Shown here: positions 1 to 5,437 of the stretch, piece after piece
How the letters are laid out: each line of letters begins with the position of its first letter
Position numbering within the stretch: the stretch's first letter is position 1
Source of the DNA: an uncultured Flavobacteriales bacterium
GTDB taxonomy: Bacteria; Bacteroidota; Bacteroidia; Flavobacteriales_D; Sanyastnellaceae
Length of the DNA stretch: 8,221 nt
Direction of reading: 5' to 3'
Assembly: GCA_938092195.1 (NCBI GenBank)
Contig: CALKHD010000210.1
Span: 1-8,221 of the forward strand
Program-made: the position numbers and the translations under genes
The notes under the pieces: model-generated
What the model saw: the letters and a program-made list of their open reading frames with translations, nothing else
What the model was told of the DNA's origin: nothing
Databases searched by the model: none

Positions 1-105
1 TCCGCCCGACTTAAGCGACGCCCAGAAGCCCAACGGCTTTCCCGAAATGGCGTGGACTTCGGCCCAGCGCCGCGGGTCGTTATAGGTCAAGTTCCAAAGT
101 CGCAT
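1..105 (-). CDS. Unrecognised protein, N-terminal 35 codons only (runs off left edge)
   Basis: An ATG at 105 opens a frame that stays open to the window edge and overlaps the last 26 nt of the cry-DASH gene in a different frame. The visible peptide begins MRLWNLTYNDPRRW and continues with AEVHAISGKPLGFW, a tryptophan- and aromatic-rich stretch that reads like real protein rather than noise. Third codon positions are mostly G or C, as in the neighbours. The cry-DASH frame stops at 80 and meets another stop about 70 nt further on. A third frame is also open over this short stretch, but its translation looks less protein-like. The short overlap suggests translational coupling, so the gene is probably the next member of the DUF2256/FeS-BCP/cry-DASH operon. 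I do not recognise the family, and most of the protein is outside the window. Confidence 0.6.
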   Translation of the reverse strand, partial: MRLWNLTYNDPRRWAEVHAISGKPLGFWASLKSGG

Positions 106-1372
106 GGCTCCAGTGTCTGCGGTATTTGCCGTCTGCATCGTAGCGTTCGGCTTGGCCTGAGGTGTTGAATTTGCGGTTGGGGCGTGGATCGTTTCCGACG
201 CCCGCCACGTAGATCCAGTTGCCATAGTTGCTGGCTGGGTCGTGGTCGAGCAGCATGTGCTCAAACCAACTGGCCCCCAAACGCCAGTCCACGCCCATAT
301 CGTGGACCAAATAGCTGGCCACATTTTGGCGGCCACGGTTGGACATGAAGCCTGTGGCGGCGAGCTCCCGCATGTTGGCATTCACAAAATCACACTGGGT
401 GCGGCCCTCGCACCAAGATTCGAAGGTGCGGCGGTCGGTCCGCCACTTTGGGCTTTCGTCCTTGATGCCACGCTTGTGGAAAATCCGGTTGCCATAGCGC
501 ATGGCCACGTAGCGGAAGTAGTCGCGCCAAATCAGCTCGAAAATCAGCCAGTAGGTGTCCTCGTTCTTTTCCACCTCAGCCTCAAAAGCACGGATCTGCG
601 CATGGATCTCGCGGGGACTGATGCAGCCCAACGCCAGCCAAGGCGAGAACTTGGAACTGTAGTCGGCACCGAGCAGGCCATTTCGGGTCTTCTTGTAGAC
701 CCTCAACTTCTTGGTCTCCCAGAAATAATGGTCCATGCGTTCCCAAGCCGCCACGGCCCCTCCTTTGAACGGAAGCACACCACGGGCATCCTTGACCGGC
801 GCATTCACCCCCAGCTCCTTCAAGGTGGGCACCTCATCGGACAGCAGGCCTTCGGGCACCGCCATGGACTCCGGCTCCTTCAAAGGGTCTCGGACCTCGG
901 AACGCTTCTCCATTTTTCCGCGAAAGCGGGTAAACACATCGGGGAGTTGCGCGAGCTCAAACGGCAGGTCATCCGGATGGTACATCGTGAGTTGCTCCTG
1001 AAGGCGCAGATCCAGCATCTCCCCCACCTCTGTTTCGCGGTCCAACTCTTCGCGGGTGTGCTCCGCAGTGGCAAATACAGCGTGGGCGCCCCATTGGTCT
1101 GCCAGCGCCTTGAGTACCTCTGCGGGCTCGCCTTGGCGAATGACCAAGGCGCCACCCAAGTCTTCCAACTCGGACTTGAGATCGGCGAGGGACTCCAACA
1201 GGAACTGCGTTCTGAACGGGCCCGTTTTGACCTGACCCCAGCGGTCCTCAGACCATTGATGCGGGTCCATCACAAAAACAGGAATGACTTCAGTGGACGC
1301 CTCCACAGCCGCATTCAGGGTGGCATTGTCTGTGACCCGGAGGTCGTTTCTAAACCAGATTAAACTGCGCAT
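80..1372 (-). CDS. DASH-family cryptochrome (cry-DASH)
   Basis: A 430-residue cytoplasmic flavoprotein of the cryptochrome/photolyase family. Characterised cry-DASH proteins bind FAD and usually a folate antenna, and repair cyclobutane pyrimidine dimers in single-stranded or looped DNA using blue light; some also signal. The N-terminal alpha/beta domain starts with SLIWFRNDLRVTDN (residues 3-16). The FAD domain shows the DASH signature GADYSSKFSPWLALGC (235-250), WRDYFRY (282-288), GFMSNRGRQNVASYL (341-355), then D378, YGNW (383-386), GVGNDPR (391-397) and KFN near 401. Length is normal for bacterial members, without the C-terminal extension of eukaryotic ones. The ATG at 1372 lies 2 nt after the stop of the upstream FeS-BCP gene, so the two are co-transcribed and probably translationally coupled; no Shine-Dalgarno sequence is evident. 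Subfamily assignment is firm. Whether it repairs, senses or both cannot be told from sequence. Confidence 0.96.
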   Translation of the reverse strand: MRSLIWFRNDLRVTDNATLNAAVEASTEVIPVFVMDPHQWSEDRWGQVKTGPFRTQFLLESLADLKSELEDLGGALVIRQGEPAEVLKALADQWGAHAVFATAEHTREELDRETEVGEMLDLRLQEQLTMYHPDDLPFELAQLPDVFTRFRGKMEKRSEVRDPLKEPESMAVPEGLLSDEVPTLKELGVNAPVKDARGVLPFKGGAVAAWERMDHYFWETKKLRVYKKTRNGLLGADYSSKFSPWLALGCISPREIHAQIRAFEAEVEKNEDTYWLIFELIWRDYFRYVAMRYGNRIFHKRGIKDESPKWRTDRRTFESWCEGRTQCDFVNANMRELAATGFMSNRGRQNVASYLVHDMGVDWRLGASWFEHMLLDHDPASNYGNWIYVAGVGNDPRPNRKFNTSGQAERYDADGKYRRHWSHATLELDL

Positions 1373-1374
1373 GG

Positions 1375-2919
1375 TCAGAGGTTTTCAAGGTTGGCCAACA
1401 CCGCATCCCCACGCTCGAGCAAGGCTTCCCTCTTCTCTGCCGCCATCTTGTCCCAAGTGCGGTAGGCCATGCCAATCCGTGGGTTGCGCTCGAGCTTGGC
1501 CCGGTTGCGTGCGTGGAAATGCCAGTACAGGCTGTTGAGCGGGCAACTGTTGTCGCCCGTCTTGTCGGCCGCATCGTAGCTGCAACCGCTGCAATACGGG
1601 CCCATTTTCTTCATGTAATTCGCCGAGGCTGCATAGGGCTTGGTCCCCACGATTCCCCCATCGGCGAACTGACTCATGCCGCGCGTATTGGTGATCTCTA
1701 CCCACTCAATGGCGTCGATGTAAATACCTAAATACCAACGGTCTACCTCGACCGGATCAATCCCAGCCAGCAACATAAAATTGCCCGTCACCATCAATCG
1801 CTGGATGTGATGGGCGTAGCTGTAATCCAAGCTCTGGCGAATGGCGTGCCCGACGCAGGCCATTTTCGTTTCGCCCGTCCAAAACCAAGACGGAAGGGGG
1901 TTCTCAGCATTGAAGAAATTCAGGTCCGCATACTCCGGCATGTGGGCCCAATAGACCCCACGCATGTAGTCCCTCCACCCCAAAATTTGACGGATGAAGC
2001 CCTCGACTTGGGTGATGTCTGCATGGTCCGGGTTGGCGCGCCACCGGTCTTCCACCGCCTGAATCACCTCTGCCGGAGAAATCAGTTTGGCGTTCATGCA
2101 AAACGAAATCCGCGCGTGGTAGAGCGACCAAGACTCCGGGTGCATGGCGTCTTGGAAGTCTCCAAAACGCGGCAAACACTCTTCCACAAAAAAGTCCAGC
2201 AACTTGAGCCCTTCCGCCCGGGTCACGGGCCACAGAAAACGCTGAGCGTCCACACTCCCAATGGTCTTCACCCCACAGGACCGAAGCATGGCCTCGAGTC
2301 CGGTCACGTCCCGCTCAAACAAAAGCGGCTCCACAGGACGGTGGCCCTTGGGCAGCTTTTTGCGGTTGGTGGCGTCATAGTTCCACTTTCCACCCGCAGG
2401 CTCCACGCCCTCTCCGCCACTGTCCATGAGCACGCCGTGGGCCTTGCGCATCCGGCGGTAAAACGACTCCATCAAATAGGTCTTCTTCCCCTTGAACTGC
2501 TCGGCCAAATCCCCGCGTTGGGTAAAGAAGTGGTGGGTGTCCACGGACGATGCCCGGTCTCCAAATTCTGCCGCCAAAGCCTTGAGTTGCTCATCGAGCC
2601 TGTGCTCATCGGGCCATTGGTATTCAAACCGTTCGCACCCCTCTTCTGCCATCACCATGCGCACATTGGCCTCGAGGCCTTGTGTGTTTCTGCCCTCGTC
2701 CAATGCCAAGTACACCACCTTGTGGCCTTCTGACCTGCGCTCCGCAGCAAAAGCCCGCATGGCGGCAAAAAAGGCCAGCACTTTTTGAATGTGGTGAGGC
2801 GCGTAATCCGTCTCTTGACGCATTTCGGCCAAGAGATAAACCGCCTCATCCGACGTCTGCTCAAACCACGGATGCGCGGCATTCAATTGGTCTCCCAGAA
2901 TGAGGCGTAGCGTTTTCAT
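1375..2919 (-). CDS. Iron-sulfur bacterial cryptochrome/photolyase (FeS-BCP), probable (6-4) photolyase
   Basis: A 514-residue member of the FeS-BCP family (Pfam DPRP, photolyase-related), whose characterised relatives are Agrobacterium PhrB, a (6-4) photolyase, and Rhodobacter CryB. These bind FAD, a lumazine antenna and a [4Fe-4S] cluster. It starts MKTLRLILGDQLN, the family's typical beginning. The four expected cluster cysteines are present: C355 (TKMAC), C443 and C446 (PYCSGC) and C459 (NSCP). From memory the PhrB ligands are C350, C438, C441 and C454, so all four match with a constant offset of five. The paired histidines H370-H371 (YAHHIQRLMVTGNFML) match PhrB H365/H366 with the same offset. 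I chose the ATG at 2919 because it gives the canonical N-terminus. An in-frame extension to 2961 would lie inside the upstream DUF2256 gene. That ATG overlaps the DUF2256 stop (ATGA), which also supports it. Function as (6-4) repair is inferred from family; no activity is shown here. Confidence 0.96.
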   Translation of the reverse strand: MKTLRLILGDQLNAAHPWFEQTSDEAVYLLAEMRQETDYAPHHIQKVLAFFAAMRAFAAERRSEGHKVVYLALDEGRNTQGLEANVRMVMAEEGCERFEYQWPDEHRLDEQLKALAAEFGDRASSVDTHHFFTQRGDLAEQFKGKKTYLMESFYRRMRKAHGVLMDSGGEGVEPAGGKWNYDATNRKKLPKGHRPVEPLLFERDVTGLEAMLRSCGVKTIGSVDAQRFLWPVTRAEGLKLLDFFVEECLPRFGDFQDAMHPESWSLYHARISFCMNAKLISPAEVIQAVEDRWRANPDHADITQVEGFIRQILGWRDYMRGVYWAHMPEYADLNFFNAENPLPSWFWTGETKMACVGHAIRQSLDYSYAHHIQRLMVTGNFMLLAGIDPVEVDRWYLGIYIDAIEWVEITNTRGMSQFADGGIVGTKPYAASANYMKKMGPYCSGCSYDAADKTGDNSCPLNSLYWHFHARNRAKLERNPRIGMAYRTWDKMAAEKREALLERGDAVLANLENL

Positions 2920-3074
2920 GGTTGTTCTGCCTTGGGTTTGGTTTTGGCGGTCCGGCGGCACCGCTCACTGCAGTACTTGACTTCGTCCCAGCATCGGGCC
3001 CACTTCTTGCGCCAGTCAAAAGGACGTCCGCAATGGACGCAATCCTTTGAAGGGAGATGGGGTTTGCCGTGCAT
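2916..3074 (-). CDS. DUF2256 small cysteine-rich protein
   Basis: A 52-residue protein that gene callers with a length cut-off can miss. It starts MHGKPHLPSKDCVHCGRPF and continues with DWRKKWARCWDEVKYCSERC, which matches the DUF2256 family closely (LP-K-C--CGRPF-WRKKW, then EVKYCS-RCR). Four cysteines form a probable zinc-binding pair of knuckles, C12-x2-C15 and C35-x3-C39, with an additional C28. The C-terminus is basic (RRTAKTKPKAEQP). DUF2256 genes are recurrently found beside cryptochrome/photolyase genes; their function is unknown. The stop codon overlaps the ATG of the FeS-BCP gene (ATGA), indicating translational coupling and suggesting that the two proteins act together. The only in-frame ATG is at 3074, with an in-frame TGA a short distance upstream. 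It would be the first gene of the left operon. Identification is confident; zinc binding is inferred from the cysteine spacing. Confidence 0.93.
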   Translation of the reverse strand: MHGKPHLPSKDCVHCGRPFDWRKKWARCWDEVKYCSERCRRTAKTKPKAEQP

Positions 3075-3087
3075 GTTGAAACAACAT
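3073..3087. repeat. Perfect inverted repeat overlapping the DUF2256 start codon
   Basis: The 15-nt sequence ATGTTGAAACAACAT consists of two 6-nt arms, ATGTTG and CAACAT, around AAA. It covers the first two bases of the DUF2256 ATG (3074-3072) and the leader just upstream. A 7-nt piece of it, ACAACAT (3081-3087), recurs at 3145-3151 over the RDD start codon. It could be an operator for a dimeric regulator or a small mRNA hairpin at the start site. Length and position are suggestive only, and a 6-nt arm can occur by chance. Confidence 0.3.
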
Positions 3088-3149
3088 CCATTCCAGCCCT
3101 CGGTTCAACCACTTGTGCCCCTACTTTGCAGTCAGCAAATCACAACAAC
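3075..3149. promoter_or_regulatory. Divergent intergenic region between the DUF2256 operon and the RDD gene
   Basis: These 75 nt separate two divergent start codons, so promoters for both the photolyase operon (leftward) and the RDD gene (rightward) must lie here or reach into the genes. I searched both strands for the Bacteroidota promoter pattern (TTG, then TAnnTTTG about 19 nt on) and found only imperfect -7 candidates, for example TACTTTG at 3122-3128 on the plus strand without a well-spaced -33 element. No Shine-Dalgarno sequence precedes either start. The role is inferred from gene layout; the exact promoters are not resolved. Confidence 0.5.
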
Positions 3150-3668
3150 ATGTTCTCCAACCGCATTGGATTCGGACCCCGTCTCGGCGCTGCTCTGCTC
3201 GACGTCATCATTCTCATTGTCATCCTTGTCCCCATTTCACTTTTGGGCATTGGCGCAGGATTGGCTGCAGCATTCGGTTTAGACGCTGCCGCTGGAGGCG
3301 ATGAAGCCGAAGCATTGGCCATGATTGGATTGGGGGCAGGTGGCATCGCCATGATTTTGGTCGCCGGAATCATTGGACTGGTCTACACCTTGATCGAAGC
3401 CTTCACTGGCGCATCCCCTGGAAAACGTGTGATGGGCCTTCAAGTGGCCAATGCCGATGGCACCGCTGGAAACATGCAACTGTATTTGCTGCGTTGGGCG
3501 CTCAAAAACAGCGGCAGCATCCTCAATTTGGTGCTCCCCGTCATTTCCAGCTTGGCCAGCCTTGTGTTTTTCTTTGGGTGCTTTGCCACGCTTGGAGAAA
3601 AGAGACAAGCCTTGCACGACATCATCATCAAGTCGGCCGTCTACAAGAAAAGCGACATCGCAAGCTGA
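3150..3668 (+). CDS. RDD-family integral membrane protein
   Basis: A 172-residue inner-membrane protein of the RDD family, which is of largely unknown function; some members have been linked to ion transport or stress. Family residues are visible: R11 and D19 in the first hydrophobic segment (PRLGAALLDVIILIV), the loop motif EAFTGASPGKRVMGLQV (83-99) and the C-terminal LGEKRQALHDIIIKS with D157. Hydrophobic spans lie at about 13-43, 57-82 and 121-148. The acidic loop DEAEA (51-55) separates the first two. I prefer the ATG at 3150, giving MFSNRIGFGPRLG, over the in-frame ATG at 3057. The longer form would add 31 residues with no membrane or family character and would run through the divergent intergenic region into the opposite-strand DUF2256 gene. 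It is the only plus-strand gene in the window and converges on the barrel gene. Confidence 0.88.
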   Translation: MFSNRIGFGPRLGAALLDVIILIVILVPISLLGIGAGLAAAFGLDAAAGGDEAEALAMIGLGAGGIAMILVAGIIGLVYTLIEAFTGASPGKRVMGLQVANADGTAGNMQLYLLRWALKNSGSILNLVLPVISSLASLVFFFGCFATLGEKRQALHDIIIKSAVYKKSDIAS

Positions 3669-3674
3669 GGCTCT

Positions 3675-3703
3675 GCGATGGGGTCTGCGCTTCAAGTCAT
3701 CGC
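3675..3703. terminator. Weak inverted repeat between two convergent genes
   Basis: GCGATG (3675-3680) and CATCGC (3698-3703) can pair across a 17-nt loop. The element spans the 28-nt gap between the RDD stop (3666-3668) and the end of the barrel gene, and the right arm lies partly in the latter's last codons. No T-run follows on either strand, so it does not look like a classical intrinsic terminator. It is the only structure I see that could act bidirectionally here, and it may be chance. Confidence 0.2.
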
Positions 3704-4452
3704 TTGGGCAAAACCCTCCAACTGAAGCCCACAGCAGTGTAATTCATGCTGTGGTTCAGCCCCGTGCCGTAACTCAAGTCCCATTGCCATTGGCCGCTGG
3801 ACAGGAAGGTGATCCCTGCGTCAAAACTGGCCATGTGGAACCCTCTTGCCATATCATACGTGCCATAAGGCTCTAAATAGAGGCCCAATCGGTCATCGAT
3901 GCGGCGGCCTAAAGCCAAGGAATACGTGGCCATCGAACTTCCCCTGAGCAGGTCCGCTCCCAAGTTGTATCCCAACGACCAGTCAGGCCCCACGTCATGG
4001 CTCACGCACAGCTTGTTGACCATGCCCCAATCGCCGCGGAACTCTTCTTCTCCAGTTGGGGCCACAACATGGCCCAAATAGGCCACACGGGTCTTTTTCC
4101 CTTCGCGCTCAAACAAGCTCAATTTGGCCCCCAACTGAACATCTCGTGTACCGCGGGCCAAAACGTCAATTTCGTCCCAAGCCCGGTGGTCGATTCGGCT
4201 GATTTGATGCTCTAACCTGAACTCAATCCGCTTTGACAAGCCCACACGAAACAACGCATTGGGCATCTCCAAAGTCTGAATGTTTCCGCCAAATCCCGGC
4301 GTCCAAATGCTCGAGAAGCCACACTCCCATTGGAAGGCTCCGGCCGGAACCACCGAAGAACTTTGGGTCTGGTTCGGTCGATCTGTCTCTATGCTTTGAG
4401 CAAACAGCAGACGTGGAATGCAGAACAGGAAAATGAAAATGGCTTGACGCAT
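3697..4452 (-). CDS. Outer-membrane beta-barrel protein, MetA-like 'transporter' type
   Basis: A 251-residue exported protein. A signal peptide is clear: MRQAIFIFLFCIPRLLFA, with likely cleavage after A18 before QS. The mature protein opens with IETDRPNQTQSSSVVPAGAF, a start typical of the Bacteroidota barrel proteins grouped with the phenol-degradation MetA-like family (PF13557). The rest alternates polar and aromatic residues in short strands separated by charged turns, and it ends in a strand with an aromatic (GFSWRVLPKR), as expected for a barrel. Substrate is unknown, and the 'transporter' name in databases is not functional evidence. I chose the ATG at 4452; a TTG two codons upstream (4458) is in frame but less likely. 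It lies 45 nt after the hydrolase stop, so it may be co-transcribed or have its own weak promoter. Link to photorepair is not evident. Confidence 0.8.
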   Translation of the reverse strand: MRQAIFIFLFCIPRLLFAQSIETDRPNQTQSSSVVPAGAFQWECGFSSIWTPGFGGNIQTLEMPNALFRVGLSKRIEFRLEHQISRIDHRAWDEIDVLARGTRDVQLGAKLSLFEREGKKTRVAYLGHVVAPTGEEEFRGDWGMVNKLCVSHDVGPDWSLGYNLGADLLRGSSMATYSLALGRRIDDRLGLYLEPYGTYDMARGFHMASFDAGITFLSSGQWQWDLSYGTGLNHSMNYTAVGFSWRVLPKR

Positions 4453-4497
4453 GCTCAAAGGTGCATGTCAAAGGCACAAGTCACTCTTCAAACAGTG

Positions 4498-5388
4498 TTA
4501 AGGCTTGAGCGCCTTGAGTTCTGCCCAAGTTGAGGGCACTGGAGTTGCGGTGACCCTGGGAGGGGTTTCCTTGCCTGAAAGGAACTTAAGCACGAGCTCA
4601 TTGAACAGCTCAGGAGCTTCAATGGAACAAACATGTCCGCAGTTTTCGATCACAGCCAAGCGCATGTTCTTTTGGGCTTGGGCAAATTTCTCTGCCGCAC
4701 CAAAAAAGATGTGGTCCTGAGACCCCATGACCACCAGGCCGTGCTTGTCCACCTTCCGATTCACGTAGGCCTTGACCAACCGAAAGAACGGCTTGTATAG
4801 CTCCACCCACTTGAGGTATTCCCCGGGCGACAAACGGCGGCTCTGGCGGCGGAAAATCCAACGGCTCATTCGGTGGTTGCGCCGGGGCAGAACGATGAAA
4901 CTGAACAGCCAGTAAATCGCGCGGTATGGCAGAATGTAGTTCAAGAGCTTACCGCTGTGAACAAAGAGGTGCATCAGCCGGGAACCGTCGAATATGGCAC
5001 CCGCCATGACCATGCGGTCAATGAGCTCTGGCCGCTCGATGTCCAGTTTCTGCAAGATCACACTGCCAATGCTCAAGGACACAAAGTGCGCCTTTTGGAT
5101 GTCCAAGTGATCGATCACCGTGAGGATGTCCTCGGCCACAATGTCAAAGTCGTACTCGGGAAATTCCGGGAGAATGTCCTTGCTGTACCCGTGGTCGCGC
5201 AAGTCAATCAGAAGCAAACGGTAGTGGGGACGAAAAGCGTCGATCTGGTACTTCCAGGTTCGAATGCTCCCTCCTGCCCCGTGAACAAATACCAACCACG
5301 GCGCCTCCATACCGGCTTCATCCACCACCTCGTGGTAGAGCAAGGTGCGCCCTTCGGCATTCAACAAAGTGGGCTGTTCGTCTGGCAT
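4498..5388 (-). CDS. Alpha/beta-fold hydrolase
   Basis: A 296-residue cytoplasmic alpha/beta hydrolase without a signal peptide. The oxyanion-loop motif is VHGAGGS (35-41), followed by IDLRDHGYS (61-69), the usual strand-4 region. The nucleophile elbow is SLSIG with S106, that is S-x-S-x-G instead of the canonical G-x-S-x-G. The acid is probably D225 (GSQDHIFFG) and the base H252 (NCGHVCSIEAPE). A hydrophobic, basic insert at about 137-180 (LFVHSGKLLNYILPYRAIYW) forms the lid and may touch membranes or lipid-like substrates. The ATG at 5388 gives MPDEQPTLLNAEGRTLLYHE, the normal start of the fold. Longer in-frame versions would read into the end of the upstream photolyase-like gene. The gap to that gene is 49 nt. 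Substrate cannot be predicted. Confidence 0.88.
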   Translation of the reverse strand: MPDEQPTLLNAEGRTLLYHEVVDEAGMEAPWLVFVHGAGGSIRTWKYQIDAFRPHYRLLLIDLRDHGYSKDILPEFPEYDFDIVAEDILTVIDHLDIQKAHFVSLSIGSVILQKLDIERPELIDRMVMAGAIFDGSRLMHLFVHSGKLLNYILPYRAIYWLFSFIVLPRRNHRMSRWIFRRQSRRLSPGEYLKWVELYKPFFRLVKAYVNRKVDKHGLVVMGSQDHIFFGAAEKFAQAQKNMRLAVIENCGHVCSIEAPELFNELVLKFLSGKETPPRVTATPVPSTWAELKALKP

Positions 5389-5405
5389 GATCCTGCGAAT
5401 CTCGG

Positions 5406-5426
5406 TTATGTCACTCGGGTTTTCAT
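5406..5426 (-). other. Possible 6-codon leader ORF with strong Shine-Dalgarno
   Basis: In the 49-nt gap before the hydrolase, the minus strand reads GGAGGAAAGG directly in front of ATG, which opens MKTRVT and then TAA. This is the most Shine-Dalgarno-like site in the window, yet it serves a frame of only six codons, ending 17 nt before the hydrolase ATG. It could be a leader peptide or a ribosome standby site for the hydrolase, or simply chance purine richness. No homology can be claimed for so short a frame. Confidence 0.2.
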
Positions 5427-5437
5427 CCTTTCCTCCA

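Noticed and set aside
242..1363. Long open frame on the plus strand opposite cry-DASH (373 codons)
   Set aside because: It is antisense to a clear cry-DASH gene, the translation has no recognisable family and is rich in His/Leu/Gly as expected for the complement of G+C-biased codons.
1807..2733. 308-codon open frame on the plus strand opposite FeS-BCP
   Set aside because: Shadow of the FeS-BCP coding strand, whose cysteine and histidine motifs are diagnostic; the opposite frame shows no family features.
2920..2961. Longer N-terminus of FeS-BCP starting at 2961
   Set aside because: It would add 14 residues (MPPDRQNQTQGRTT) before the canonical MKTLRLILGDQ start and lies wholly inside the DUF2256 coding region; the ATGA overlap start at 2919 fits better.
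3057..3149. N-terminal extension of the RDD protein from the ATG at 3057
   Set aside because: The added 31 residues show no family or membrane character and would overlap the opposite-strand DUF2256 start and its promoter region.
4453..4497. Near-duplicate CCTTTGACATGC / CCTTTGAGCATGC just before the barrel gene
   Set aside because: Two imperfect copies of about 12 nt next to each other with no third copy; too short to call a repeat or operator, and the -7-like TGCCTTTG has no well-placed -33 TTG.
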